In this document: one piece after another, positions 39,967 to 49,036 of the stretch | How positions within the stretch are numbered: the stretch's first letter is position 1 | Layout: each line of letters starts with the position of its first letter | Assembly (NCBI RefSeq): GCF_002237645.1 | Contig: NZ_MJUZ01000011.1 | Coordinates: forward strand, 124,001 to 188,000 | DNA length: 64,000 nucleotides | Direction: 5' to 3' | Source: Desulfovibrio sp. MES5 | GTDB lineage: Bacteria; Desulfobacterota; Desulfovibrionia; Desulfovibrionales; Desulfovibrionaceae | Position numbers and translations under genes: made by a program | Notes under the pieces: generated by a model | Told to the model about the DNA's origin: nothing | Databases searched by the model: none | Seen by the model: the letters and a program-made list of their open reading frames with translations, nothing else

Positions 39967-41411
39967 TTCCAGTCCCTCTCATGGATGTTCTTTTCTTCCA
40001 CTTCATAGCCCAGCAGCGGCGGCACGTCCTCGGCATTGAGGCCCGACTTGTAGCCGTCAAAGAGCTGGGTCACGGCGCGGGCGATCTGCTGGCGCAGGGC
40101 AAGAATGGGAATGCCCACGGGGCAGGCCCGCTGGCATTCGCCGCAGCCCGTGCAGCGACCGGCAAGGTGCATGGCGTGTATGGTCTGGAAGAACAGTTTT
40201 TCCTTCACGCTGTCGTCCTGCGTCATCCAGTGCGGGTCGCGGCTGTCTGAAACGCAGAAGTCGCGGCAGACGCACATGGGGCAGGCGTTGCGGCAGGCGT
40301 AGCAGCGCAGGCAGCGCTCCATCTGGCCGCGCCAGAAGGCCATGCGTTCTTCAAGACTCATAGAGTCCAGCAGGGCCAGTTCCGGCGGGGTGTATGGGCC
40401 TGCTTCAACCTTGACGGGCGCGCCAAGGCGCGTGTCGGCCAGAACCGCCGAAGGCGTGGTACAGCCGTAGCATTTGCCCTGGGCGTAGTCGGTCATGCAG
40501 AAGCGGGTGGGCTTGCCGTCAGCCGTGATGGTGACGCCGGCCTCGTCATATTCCACCTTGTCGATCTTTGTGTACCGGCCAAGGCCCTGGTTGACGCGGG
40601 CCATATCCAGCGTGCCCTCGCAGGGCATGGCGAAGATGGTCACGTCCTCGCGGCGGATGAGCTTTTCCTGCAGCAGTTCCACCACGGAGCGTGAATCGCA
40701 GCCCTTGACGACAATGCCGACCTTTTTGCCCTTGAAGGAGGGCAGGTACACGGCGAGGTTGTTGACGTTGAAGGGCCCCCACACGAGCTTGTCCACGTCT
40801 TCGGGCGTCTTCATGAAGATGGGCACGGTATGGGCGGCGTCGTAGCCTTCGCCCCAGCCGAGCACCATGTCCAGTTCGGGCAGTTTGGCCTTGATGGCGT
40901 CCTTGAGTTCGCCGAGGGCGGCGCTTTGCCCTGTGCCCAGAGGACGCAGCGAGGTAAGCGCCATGTCGGCTATCTTGAGCAGCGGTTCGGGGTCTTCAAG
41001 GCTGGGCGCGGGGCCGAGCTTGTGGATGCGGTCGGTAAAGACCGTCACCACCTGCTGCCAGCGCTGGCCTTCGGAAGCCGAAACCCAGGTGTATTCAAAG
41101 CGGCGGTCGTCAATGCCAAGTACGGGCAGGAACTGCTTGAGCACCTCAAGACGGCGGCGGGCGTAGAAGTTGCCGGCCGCATAGTGGCAGTCGCGCGGAT
41201 GGCAGCCGGAAACCAGCACGCCGTCCGCCCCGTTAAGCAGTGCCTTGACGATGAACAGGGGGTCGATGCGGCCCGAGCAGGGCACGCGTATGATACGCAG
41301 ATCCGTGGGCTGGTTGGCGCGGGCCACACCAGCTGTATCGGCGCCGCCATAGGAGCACCAGTTGCAGAGAAAACCCACAATCCGCAATTCTTTGCCTTCT
41401 AACACTGGCAT
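39963..41411 (-). CDS. flxCD: FlxC-FlxD-type fusion: MvhD/HdrA-linker domain plus ferredoxin-type subunit
   Basis: 482 residues. Residues ~8-135 are an MvhD-type [2Fe-2S] domain that docks to HdrA (IVGFLCNWCSYGGADTAGVAR, IIRVPCSGRIDP, CHPRDCHYAAGN). After a short linker (~135-175) comes a coenzyme F420 hydrogenase beta-like region (GIVVKGCDSRSVVELL, FAMPCEGTLDM) and two C-terminal [4Fe-4S] motifs (RCLRCYACRNACPMC, CTGCGECQRACPVG). The two domains are often encoded by separate genes. It overlaps hdrA by 13 bases and flxB by four. It is the physical bridge between the NADH-oxidising Flx part and the Hdr part. Confidence 0.85.
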   Translation of the reverse strand: MPVLEGKELRIVGFLCNWCSYGGADTAGVARANQPTDLRIIRVPCSGRIDPLFIVKALLNGADGVLVSGCHPRDCHYAAGNFYARRRLEVLKQFLPVLGIDDRRFEYTWVSASEGQRWQQVVTVFTDRIHKLGPAPSLEDPEPLLKIADMALTSLRPLGTGQSAALGELKDAIKAKLPELDMVLGWGEGYDAAHTVPIFMKTPEDVDKLVWGPFNVNNLAVYLPSFKGKKVGIVVKGCDSRSVVELLQEKLIRREDVTIFAMPCEGTLDMARVNQGLGRYTKIDKVEYDEAGVTITADGKPTRFCMTDYAQGKCYGCTTPSAVLADTRLGAPVKVEAGPYTPPELALLDSMSLEERMAFWRGQMERCLRCYACRNACPMCVCRDFCVSDSRDPHWMTQDDSVKEKLFFQTIHAMHLAGRCTGCGECQRACPVGIPILALRQQIARAVTQLFDGYKSGLNAEDVPPLLGYEVEEKNIHERDWK

Positions 41412-43360
41412 AGCGCGTTAACCTCCGCAAGGATCTGGTTGTCTGTGGCGTGTGAAAGCTGGATAGCGCCTTGCGGGCAGGTGGCCGTGCAGAGGCCGCA
41501 GCCCTGGCAGACGGTTTCGATAACCTGCGCCTTGCCCTCGCCCCGCACTTCCACTTCCTTGATGGCTCCGAAGGGGCAGCACTGGATGCACTTGCCGCAG
41601 TTGACGCAGCGGCGCATGTCCACCTGGGCGATCTGCGGGTCGCTTTCAAGCTTGTCCTTGGAGAAGAGAGCCAGCACCTTGGCGGCAGCGGCGGAACCCT
41701 GGGCCACGGAGGCGGGAATGTCCTTGGTGCCCTGGCACACGCCAGCCAGATATACGCCGGCGGTGTTGGTTTCCACAGGTTTGAGCTTCACATGGCTTTC
41801 CATAAAGAAGCCGTAGCTGTCGTAAGAGATGCGCAGCTTTTCGGCCAGTTGGGGCGCGCCCTTGCTGGCCTCTATGCCCACGGCCAGCACCACGAGGTCG
41901 GCCTTGACTTCAATGGCCTGGCCCATGAGCGTATCCACGCCCATGACCACAAGCTGGCCCTGCCCGTCGGGGTATATCTGCGAGACGCGCCCGCGGATGT
42001 ATTCGGTGCCGTATTCTTCCACCGTGCGGCGGGTGAACTCGTCGTACAGCTTGCCAGCGGCGCGGATGTCCATATAGAAGACGTAGGACTGGGAATCGGG
42101 GATGTGGTCCTTGGTCAGAATGGCCTGCTTGGCCGTGTACATGCAGCAGAAGCCGGAGCAGTAGGGCCGTCCGATGGACTTGTCGCGCGAGCCGACGCAT
42201 TGCACGAACACGATGCTCTTGGGCTCCTTGCCGTCCGAGGGGCGCACGATGTGCCCGGAGGTGGGGCCGGAGGCGTTGAGCAGGCGTTCGTACTGCAGTG
42301 ACGTGATGACGTCGGGGTACGCGCCGCCGCCGTATTCCTGGTATATGGTCCAGTCCATGAGGTCATAGCCGGTGGCGGCAATGATGCTGCCCACTTCTAC
42401 GGTGATGATCTCATCTTCCATGTCATACTTGATGGCCCCTGTGGGGCAGATCTTGGCGCACACGCCGCACTTGCCCTTGACGAACTGACGGCAATGGGCG
42501 GCGTTGATGACGGCCTTTTTGGGAATGGCCTGGGGAAAGGCTATGGTGATGGCCGTGGTGTCGCTCACGAGCTCGTTGAAGGCGTCGGGCGTCTTTTTGC
42601 TGGGGCATTTTTCGGTGCAGGCCCCGCAGCCCGTGCACAGGCTCCAGTCCACATAGGTGGCGCGCTTGCGGATCTTGACCGTGAAGTTGCCCACATAGCC
42701 CGAAATGTCTTCCACTTCAGAGTAGGCGTGGAGCGTGATGTTGGAGTGCTGGGCCACGTCCACCATCTTGGGGCCGAGAATGCAGGCAGAGCAGTCCACA
42801 GTGGGGAAGGTCTTGTCCAGCTTGGCCATCTTGCCGCCGATGGTGGCGTCGCGTTCGACGAGCACCACGGGCACGCCGCCATCGGCGCAGTCAAGAGCGG
42901 CCTGAATGCCCGCCACGCCGCCGCCGATAACCAGCACGCGCTTGTTCACGTCAAAGCTCTTGGCCAGAAGCGGCCTGTTGTTGCGCAGCTTTTCCACCGC
43001 CAGCAGCACGAGCTCCGCGGCCTTGTTGGTATTGGCGTTCATGTCGCGGCCAATCCACGAAACGTGTTCGCGGATGTTGGCCATTTCAAGCATGTAGCGG
43101 TTCAGGCCCGCGCGTTCCACCGTACGGCGGAAGGTGGGCTCGTGCATGCGGGGCGAACAGGAGGCGACCACGACGCCGTCAAGCTTGTGTTCGTGAATGG
43201 CGGCCTCAATGGCGGCCTGGCCGGGTTCGGCACAGGTGTACATGGGGTCGTCGGCATAGACAACGTCGGGATAGGAGCGGGCAAGTTCCGCCACCTTGGC
43301 GCAGTCGACGGTGCCCGCAATATTGCTGCCGCAGTGGCAGACGAAAACACCTATTCTCAT
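41399..43360 (-). CDS. hdrA: Heterodisulfide reductase-like subunit A
   Basis: Flavin-bifurcating core subunit. 653 residues with FAD-binding VLVIGGGVAGIQAALDCAD, then GKMAKLDKTFPTVDCSACI. Several [4Fe-4S] sites: CTGCGACTEKCPSKKT, CGVCAKICPTGAIKY, CVNCGKCIQCCPFGAI and CQGCGLCTATCPQGAI. An N-terminal Cys cluster is also present (VFVCHCGSNIAGTVDC). It fits the full-length HdrA of methanogens and sulfate reducers. ATG overlaps hdrB by four bases; the stop overlaps flxCD by 13. It splits electron pairs between a high-potential (HdrBC) and a low-potential (ferredoxin) acceptor. Confidence 0.95.
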   Translation of the reverse strand: MRIGVFVCHCGSNIAGTVDCAKVAELARSYPDVVYADDPMYTCAEPGQAAIEAAIHEHKLDGVVVASCSPRMHEPTFRRTVERAGLNRYMLEMANIREHVSWIGRDMNANTNKAAELVLLAVEKLRNNRPLLAKSFDVNKRVLVIGGGVAGIQAALDCADGGVPVVLVERDATIGGKMAKLDKTFPTVDCSACILGPKMVDVAQHSNITLHAYSEVEDISGYVGNFTVKIRKRATYVDWSLCTGCGACTEKCPSKKTPDAFNELVSDTTAITIAFPQAIPKKAVINAAHCRQFVKGKCGVCAKICPTGAIKYDMEDEIITVEVGSIIAATGYDLMDWTIYQEYGGGAYPDVITSLQYERLLNASGPTSGHIVRPSDGKEPKSIVFVQCVGSRDKSIGRPYCSGFCCMYTAKQAILTKDHIPDSQSYVFYMDIRAAGKLYDEFTRRTVEEYGTEYIRGRVSQIYPDGQGQLVVMGVDTLMGQAIEVKADLVVLAVGIEASKGAPQLAEKLRISYDSYGFFMESHVKLKPVETNTAGVYLAGVCQGTKDIPASVAQGSAAAAKVLALFSKDKLESDPQIAQVDMRRCVNCGKCIQCCPFGAIKEVEVRGEGKAQVIETVCQGCGLCTATCPQGAIQLSHATDNQILAEVNALCQC

Positions 43361-44277
43361 GACCTGCCTCCTTCAGCGGCCTTGGATCCGGCGGCGGAGT
43401 CGCGCCGCAGTTCGTCCAGCTTGCGGATGAGGCCGTCGGCGCTGACGCGCAGCTTGCCGAGCCCCAGGTCCTTGTGGTCAAGGCCAAAGGCTATGCCCAT
43501 CATCTGGGTAAAGTAGAGCACGGGCAGGTTGAAGGACGTGCCCATTTCCTTGGATGCCTGCGGCTGACGCAGGTCAAGGTTCATCTGGCAGAGAGGACAG
43601 GCCACGATGACGGCGTCCACGCCAAGCTGGGTGGCAAGGTCAAGGATGCGGCCCGAGTTGCGGGCCGTCATGACGCGCTCGGGTATGCCGAAGGAAGCGC
43701 CGCAGCAGGCCGTCTTGAGGGGAAAGTCCACCATTTCGGCCCCACAGGCGGCCAGCATGCTTTCCATAAGGGTGGGATTTTCCGGGTCGCCAAAGTTCAT
43801 GATCTCCGCCGGGCGGCTCATGAGGCAGCCGTAGTAGGCGGCCAGCCGCAGCCCCTTAAGGCTTTTGCGCACGCGGGCGGTGATGGCTTCCATATCAAAG
43901 TTTTCGGCAATGCCCTGCATGACCGAAGTCACGGGCGGAAAGGTCTTGGCCGAGGGGCCGTCGAGCAGATCGTCCACGCGCACGCGAAAAGCGGGGTCTT
44001 CCATACGTTTGGAGGCCAGCTTGAGGTTGGACAGGCAGCTTGGGCAGGGGGTGAGCACAAGCTCGGCCTGCTGCTGGGCGGCTATGTCCAGGTTGCGCAC
44101 GCAGAGCGCGGCGGAAAGCTCGGTGTCCACCGCGTGGGCCGGGGTGGAGCCACAGCAGTTCCAGTCGGGAATGTCTACAAGGTTGATGTCCAGGGCCTTG
44201 CAGACGGCCTGGGTGGACAGTTCATAATCCTTGGAAGACCCCCTGGCCGAGCAGCCGGGGTAGTAGACAAAATTCAT
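43357..44277 (-). CDS. hdrB: Heterodisulfide reductase-like subunit B
   Basis: Catalytic disulfide-reducing subunit. 306 residues with two CCG domains (CxnCCGx~33-38CxxC): the first runs from WNCCGSTPAHAVD to TPCPSCLSNL, the second from TACCGASFG to VACPLCQMNL. These bind the non-cubane [4Fe-4S] pairs where a disulfide is reduced in methanogens. In Desulfovibrio the disulfide is thought to be DsrC or a related thiol, but that partner is not in this window. It overlaps hdrC by four bases. Confidence 0.95.
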   Translation of the reverse strand: MNFVYYPGCSARGSSKDYELSTQAVCKALDINLVDIPDWNCCGSTPAHAVDTELSAALCVRNLDIAAQQQAELVLTPCPSCLSNLKLASKRMEDPAFRVRVDDLLDGPSAKTFPPVTSVMQGIAENFDMEAITARVRKSLKGLRLAAYYGCLMSRPAEIMNFGDPENPTLMESMLAACGAEMVDFPLKTACCGASFGIPERVMTARNSGRILDLATQLGVDAVIVACPLCQMNLDLRQPQASKEMGTSFNLPVLYFTQMMGIAFGLDHKDLGLGKLRVSADGLIRKLDELRRDSAAGSKAAEGGRS

Positions 44278-44855
44278 GGGCGAACCCCCTCGCGTTTGGC
44301 GCGTTCTTTATAGCGCTCGAAAATGCGTGAAACCGGGGCGGCTCCCTGGGGCAGCACATGGGGCTTGAGGCCGAGCTTGCCCTTTTTGAGGGCTTCGGGG
44401 GCCAGGTCCACGTCTGTAAAAACGCGCATGGAGCGCATCATGAACAGGGCCATGGTGCCTATTTCATAGGTGCGGCCAAAGGCGCGCACGGTGTCAAGGA
44501 AGGAAAACCAGAACTTTTCCACCTTGGGCACGGTCACGCGGCCTTCTTTGCGGGCCATGTGGCGCAAGGTCTCCATTATGCCCGCGACGTCGATATTGTT
44601 GGGGCAGCGGAGACTACAGGTGGAACAGGACAGGCACATCCAGATGGAGCGCGAATTGAGCACTTCATCCCTGAGGCCAAGCTGCACGGCCCGCATGATC
44701 TTGTTGACCTGAAGGTCATAGGCGAGCCCTGCCGGGCAACCGGCAGTGCAGTTGCCGCATTGATAGCAGGTAGACACGTTTTGGCCGCTTAGCGCCTCCA
44801 CTTCCGCCGTAAAGGCGGTATCGCGCATCCGGCTCAGATTGATGGCGTCGTTCAT
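44274..44855 (-). CDS. hdrC: Heterodisulfide reductase-like subunit C
   Basis: 193-residue iron-sulfur electron carrier with two [4Fe-4S] motifs: STCYQCGNCTAGCPAG (about 29-45) and CLSCSTCSLRCPNNID (about 74-89). It is the first gene of the operon. Start ATG 44855 has AGAGAG upstream. An A+T-rich promoter region lies between it and the aroQ terminator. It relays electrons from HdrA to HdrB. Confidence 0.93.
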   Translation of the reverse strand: MNDAINLSRMRDTAFTAEVEALSGQNVSTCYQCGNCTAGCPAGLAYDLQVNKIMRAVQLGLRDEVLNSRSIWMCLSCSTCSLRCPNNIDVAGIMETLRHMARKEGRVTVPKVEKFWFSFLDTVRAFGRTYEIGTMALFMMRSMRVFTDVDLAPEALKKGKLGLKPHVLPQGAAPVSRIFERYKERAKREGVRP

Positions 44856-44941
44856 GAGAACTCTCTGGTTAGAGGCTGAGAGGGGGGACCCTCAGGACAA
44901 ATAAAATAATGCCACAACGAGTAACGCAGAAAAATGTAAAA

Positions 44942-44979
44942 AGCTAGTTCCAGTGCAGTGGAATGTACTGGAACTAGCT
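44942..44979 (-). terminator. Terminator after aroQ
   Basis: Perfect 13-bp stem AGCTAGTTCCAGT / ACTGGAACTAGCT with a 12-base loop, followed on the minus strand by TTTTTACATTTTT. It stands five bases after the aroQ stop and precedes the hdr promoter. Confidence 0.9.
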
Positions 44980-44984
44980 CAAGT

Positions 44985-45431
44985 TTATTTATTCATATGT
45001 ATGACAGCATTACGTGCCGCACGCAGGCCAAGAAGATAACTGGCCGGGCCAAAGCCGCAGATGCTGCCCGTGCATACGCTCGACAGCACGGAATCGTGCC
45101 TGAAGCTTTCACGGGCATGTACGTTGGACATGTGCACTTCCACCACGGGTATTTTCAGTATGGCCAGGGCCTCGGCGATGGCATGACTGTAGTGGGTCCA
45201 TGCCCCGGCGTTGATGATCACGGCCTGGACGTCGTCATCCAGAACCTTGTGAATGCGCTCCACCATTTCGCCTTCATGATTGGTCTGAAAACATTCCACG
45301 GTAACGCCGAGTTCAGCGCCCAGCGTCTCAAGCCCCGAATCTATCTGGGCCAGAGTGGCTGTGCCGTAATGGGCAGGATCGCGCCTGCCAAACATGTTCA
45401 GATTGACGCCGTGCAAAACTAGTATGCGCAT
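44985..45431 (-). CDS. aroQ: Type II 3-dehydroquinate dehydratase
   Basis: Third step of the shikimate pathway. 148 residues, usual length. Catalytic Tyr22 in GRRDPAHYGTATL, substrate motif VNLNMFG at the N-terminus, NAGAWTHYSHAI near residue 74 and catalytic His in VEVHMSNVHARESFRHDS. ATG 45431 has GAGG seven bases upstream. It is a soluble dodecameric enzyme. The strong terminator directly after it makes it a single-gene unit. aroE is 600 bases upstream on the same strand. Confidence 0.96.
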   Translation of the reverse strand: MRILVLHGVNLNMFGRRDPAHYGTATLAQIDSGLETLGAELGVTVECFQTNHEGEMVERIHKVLDDDVQAVIINAGAWTHYSHAIAEALAILKIPVVEVHMSNVHARESFRHDSVLSSVCTGSICGFGPASYLLGLRAARNAVIHMNK

Positions 45432-45594
45432 ATGAACCTCGCTTGCGTCTGGCCAACGACGGGGGGTATCCGGCGGCCCGGGCTTTCGCCCTGTATATAC
45501 TCCACGGCGGCCGCAAGCGCGCCTGTGGAATGGTGTCGTGATTGAGGCATTGCGGCCCTGGCAGAGCGGCTGCGCGTCAGGGCTGCTGTGCCGT

Positions 45595-45780
45595 GCGCCT
45601 TGAGCCGTTCGTCTGAAACCGTCCGCCTGCAGTTGTTCGTCCGAAATTTGCGGCCTAAGCCGTTCACTCTTAACCGTGCGCCCGCTGATGTTCGCCCGAA
45701 GCCTGCGGCAAAGCCGAGCGCCCGAAGCCGGGCATCCGAAATCTGTGGCCGAAGCCGTTCGCCTGCCGGGGCCCAGCCCG
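45595..45780. repeat. Degenerate tandem-like repeat (CCGAAGCCGTTCGCC type)
   Basis: Within a ~615-base gene-free stretch between aroQ and aroE, words such as GCCGTTCGTCTGAA, GTTCGTCCGAAATTTGCGGC, GTTCGCCCGAAGCCTGCGGC and ATCCGAAATCTGTGGCCGAA recur every 20-45 bases with drift. A 151-codon minus frame covers it (RLRPQISDARLRAL-type repeats) but has no ribosome site and looks non-coding. Confidence 0.45.
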
Positions 45781-46046
45781 TCGCAGTCGCTTGGACGGCC
45801 ATGCTGGCGGCGCTCGGCGTGAAGGCCTTGGCGCTTGCGCCCCTACTGTTACGCGGCGGAACGGGGGGCTTCAACCCCTACCATGCCTTCCCCACGCATG
45901 CCCTTATGAATACTCCCAACGCATGCCCCTTGCAAAGGGCGTCTGCACCGGAACGGGGGCACAGCCCCCGTTGCCCGTCGGTCGCGCAGCCGGGCGTGCG
46001 CCTGCGCGCAGGATGCATCCTGCCGCAGCCTCTTTCCTGCAAAATT

Positions 46047-46970
46047 CTAGTTTGCGGCCAGGGCCGCTTCCAGAGCGCGCCGCGACTCCAGGGGCAGGCC
46101 CTGGCCTGTCCACAGGCGGAACTGGGCGTCGCCCTGTCCGAAAAACATGTCCATGCCGGAGAGGCACCGCCTGCCGTGGCGGGCGGCGTCGCGCAGGAAC
46201 AGCGTTTTCAGCGGGTTGTACACGATGTCGTAGGCCAAAGTGGTTGTTTTGGCTGCATCTTTGTCACTTTTTTTACCCGCGAGCTCAAAAAGATAGGGAG
46301 TCTCGTCTTCGGCCTTGCCGCGCATGCCAAGGGGCGTGGTGTTGACCACAAGCCGCGCCGAAACCTCGTGGCGCTGCGCCCATGGCAGGGGCGTCAGCCC
46401 AAATTCTTCAGCCAGGGGAAGGTGCGAAGCGTCAGAGGGCGTGCAGATGAATACCGTGCCCGGCCTGCGTTCTTCCGCAAGGCCCGTGAGCCCGGCGGCG
46501 GCGGCTCTGGCCGCGCCGCCCGCGCCAAGCAGCAGCACGTTTGCTCCGTGCAGGTCTTCCTGGGCCAGTGGGGCCATAAATCCGGCCACATCGGTGTTTT
46601 CGCCGCAGAGGCGGTCTCCCTGCCAGTAGATGGTATTTACCGCGCCCACCCGTTGCGCCAGAGGGCTTGCCTCGTCCAGCAGGGGCAGCAGGGCGACCTT
46701 GTGGGGAATGGTGACGGAGCAGCCGCCAATGCGCAGGGTGCGCACGCTGTCCACAAAAGCGGGCAGACGCTGGGGCGGAATTTCCCAGCGCAGGTAAAGG
46801 GCGCGCAGCCCAAGGGTTGTAAAGCCGGTGTTGTGCAGAAGAGGGGAGAGGCTTTGAGCCAGAGGCCAGCCCGTGACGCCGTAAAGAACGGTTTCAGCGG
46901 CGGTCTGCGCTTCGGGCTGAAAATTTTTACTGCCTGAAGCGGGGATGTCTGACGGTATGGAAGCATTCAT
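46047..46970 (-). CDS. aroE: Shikimate dehydrogenase (NADP+)
   Basis: Reduces 3-dehydroshikimate to shikimate. 307 residues from ATG 46970; GGAG lies 12 bases upstream, so a slightly later start is possible. Substrate-binding SLSPLLHN, catalytic Lys in SVTIPHKVALLP, GENTDVAGF, the nucleotide loop LLLGAGGAARAAAAG, NTTPLGMRG and AYDIVYNP are all present. Longer than the usual ~275 residues by an N-terminal Gln/Glu-rich extension. Confidence 0.93.
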   Translation of the reverse strand: MNASIPSDIPASGSKNFQPEAQTAAETVLYGVTGWPLAQSLSPLLHNTGFTTLGLRALYLRWEIPPQRLPAFVDSVRTLRIGGCSVTIPHKVALLPLLDEASPLAQRVGAVNTIYWQGDRLCGENTDVAGFMAPLAQEDLHGANVLLLGAGGAARAAAAGLTGLAEERRPGTVFICTPSDASHLPLAEEFGLTPLPWAQRHEVSARLVVNTTPLGMRGKAEDETPYLFELAGKKSDKDAAKTTTLAYDIVYNPLKTLFLRDAARHGRRCLSGMDMFFGQGDAQFRLWTGQGLPLESRRALEAALAAN

Positions 46971-47273
46971 GGCTTCGGCTTCTCCATGCTGTTGCCGCGC
47001 CGCCACATAACTTGATGGCGGGCAGGGCCGCCGTCTGAAAAAAGTGGATGCGGCAATATGGCCCGTGGCGTAACCCGGGATAATATTTAGGCCAGCAACC
47101 ACGCGGCGTTGAGCGCAGTTCTGGCAGGCCCGCCCGAAAAAAGGCGGACTCCGAAGACAGGGCGTGCAATGCACCCGGAGGTGAAAGCAAGTCCGTATCA
47201 AAATTGACATTTTTGCACAACATGCCGCGTTTTGTGCATTCGGTGTCAGTTGTATACCATTTGTGAAAATAAT
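46971..47273. other. Intergenic stretch, no gene seen
   Basis: Between aroE and the flgE terminator. A palindromic word pair around TTGTGCAAAAATG / CATGTTGTGC is weak. No recognisable promoter or repeat family copy. Confidence 0.5.
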
Positions 47274-47295
47274 AAAAAAGCCCCTTTGCAGGGGC
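47274..47295 (-). terminator. Terminator downstream of flgE
   Basis: GCCCC TTTGCA GGGGC hairpin followed on the minus strand by TTTTTTATT, about 190 bases after the flgE stop. Confidence 0.7.
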
Positions 47296-47481
47296 AGTAA
47301 ATACAGAATGCTGCGTTAGGTCATTAAGGTGCTGGTTTATCGATATAACTTTGTTCTGTGCCGCCGGTTTTCTCCAGCGCGTGGCAGACTGGCCAGACCG
47401 TGCGGGAAGGAAAGGTGTGAATTTTGCTGGCAAATCTGCCGACAAAATGCCGGTGTTCCCCTGCCAGAGCCGCAGCGCTGG

Positions 47482-48978
47482 TTAACGCTTCAGGTCCACA
47501 GCCTTTTGCAGCATCTGGTCTGCAGTCGTGACCACCTTGCTGTTGGACTGGAAGCCGCGCTGGGTAATGATCATATTGGTCATTTCCGTGGCCATGTCCA
47601 CGTTGGAATTTTCGGTGTTGTACGCGCGGATGGTGCCGTAGTTTTCCGTCCCGGCCACGCCCATGTCCATCTTTCCGGCATCGGGCGAGGCGCTGAAGAG
47701 GTTGTTGCCTTCACGGCGCAACCCGTCTTCGCTGGTAAACCGGCAAACGGGTATCTGCCACAGGTTTGCGCTCTGGTTGTTGGAGTAGGTGCCCACCACT
47801 GTGCCGTCGCCGGAAATGCTGATGGTGCTCAAGGTCCCGGAGGCGTATCCGTTCTGGGTGTTGCGCCGCGTGACCGGCGAAGAGCCGAGGTAGTTTGTGG
47901 TGGCGTCAGTGGCAACGGTTGCCCCTGTGCCCATGCCGCCCAGGGCGGACTGGCTGGTGCCCACGGCTGCCGCATTGGCGGGCGCGTTCTGCCAGCCGCC
48001 AGTGGACTTGATGCCCAGATCCACCGTGGTGGCGACCCCGTTCACGGTCATCTGGGGCAGGCCGTCCGCTGAAAGCTGCGAGGGCACCCAGTCCGTCAGA
48101 TTGGTGCTGCCTGCCACCGCCGGGGTGAAGGCTGTCATGTCTTTCAGTTGCCCTGTGGAGTCAAAGGTCAGGGTGCCGGTCATGAGCGCGCCCGTGCCTG
48201 CTGTGGCCGTGCCGTCCTTGGCGGTGTCGCCTGTGGCGATGAGGTATTTCACCACACTGCCGGGCTGACTGCTGGGGGCGGCGTCAAAATAGATGGTGGC
48301 CTGCTGCGTGGAGCCGTCCGCGCCGTACATGGTGATGGCCTGAGCGTAGCCATAGGCCGTGTTGGAAATGGGAGGCGAACCGGTGGCGTCGTAGTTGCTC
48401 AGAAGGGTGAAATACGGGTTGGTGGCGTCAGTGGAGCTTGGCGTGTTCAGCCCGAGGTTGAAGCGCATGTCCACGGCAGTGGTTGTTTTGGCGGGCATGT
48501 CTGAAAACTTGTCAATGGTGACCTGTTGCAGGCTGCCCTTGGTGCCGTCGGCATTATACTTGTAGCCGTTGAGGGCCATGCCCGAAGGCGTGCGCAGAAC
48601 GCCCTGGTCGTCGGCGCGGAAGTCTCCGGCGCGGGTATAGTAAAGATCCACGCCATCCGTGACCTGAAAAAAGCCCTTGCCGTTGATGGCCATGTCCGTG
48701 ACGGTATTGCTGGAGTCAAAAGAGCCCTGGCCAAACATCGTGCGCACGGATTCCACCTGAAGGCCCATGCCTACCTGGCCCAGGGCCACACGCGAATTGT
48801 CCTGCGCATTCCACCAGCCCCCCGTTCCGCCCTGCTGGGCATAGTAAATGTCGGAAAAAAGGATGCCCTGCTGCTTGTAGCCTATGGTGCTGATGTTGGC
48901 GATGTTATTGGTGGTAACATTCATGCCCTCAGCCAGGCCTTTCATGCCGGTGGCGCCTATATATAATGACGAGTTCAC
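47482..48978 (-). CDS. flgE: Flagellar hook protein FlgE
   Basis: Exported hook subunit. 498 residues from GTG 48978, with GGAGG six bases upstream (a TTG four codons earlier has none). N-terminal rod/hook signature NSSLYIGATGMKGLAEGMNV, then NNIANISTIGYKQQGILFSD; DMAINGKGFFQV; a large variable Gly/Ser/Thr/Ala-rich middle typical of hook protein; and the C-terminal DMATEMTNMIITQRGFQSNS. It is away from the main flagellar cluster and has its own sigma-54 promoter and terminator, so it is a separately controlled class of flagellar gene. Confidence 0.93.
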   Translation of the reverse strand: MNSSLYIGATGMKGLAEGMNVTTNNIANISTIGYKQQGILFSDIYYAQQGGTGGWWNAQDNSRVALGQVGMGLQVESVRTMFGQGSFDSSNTVTDMAINGKGFFQVTDGVDLYYTRAGDFRADDQGVLRTPSGMALNGYKYNADGTKGSLQQVTIDKFSDMPAKTTTAVDMRFNLGLNTPSSTDATNPYFTLLSNYDATGSPPISNTAYGYAQAITMYGADGSTQQATIYFDAAPSSQPGSVVKYLIATGDTAKDGTATAGTGALMTGTLTFDSTGQLKDMTAFTPAVAGSTNLTDWVPSQLSADGLPQMTVNGVATTVDLGIKSTGGWQNAPANAAAVGTSQSALGGMGTGATVATDATTNYLGSSPVTRRNTQNGYASGTLSTISISGDGTVVGTYSNNQSANLWQIPVCRFTSEDGLRREGNNLFSASPDAGKMDMGVAGTENYGTIRAYNTENSNVDMATEMTNMIITQRGFQSNSKVVTTADQMLQKAVDLKR

Positions 48979-48990
48979 GCTGGCCTCCAA

Positions 48991-49031
48991 AAAAATAGGG
49001 GCGGCGGAGGAAAAATATTCCTCCCCGCCCC
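48991..49031 (-). terminator. Terminator hairpin between the rhodanese gene and flgE
   Basis: Minus strand GGGGCGGGGAGGAA / TTCCTCC-G-CCGCCCC, then TATTTTTTT. It terminates read-through from the rhodanese gene. The predicted flgE transcription start (about 49027) falls inside its 5' arm. Confidence 0.8.
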
Positions 49032-49036
49032 TGAAG

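Noticed and set aside
44880..44941. Possible Rex-type redox operator upstream of hdrC
   Set aside because: TTGTGGCATTATTTTATTTG has only one half-site (TTGTG) and lacks the CACAA partner.
45419..45874. 151-codon minus-strand frame over the degenerate repeats
   Set aside because: No ribosome site, overlaps the aroQ start and its residues just translate the repeat.
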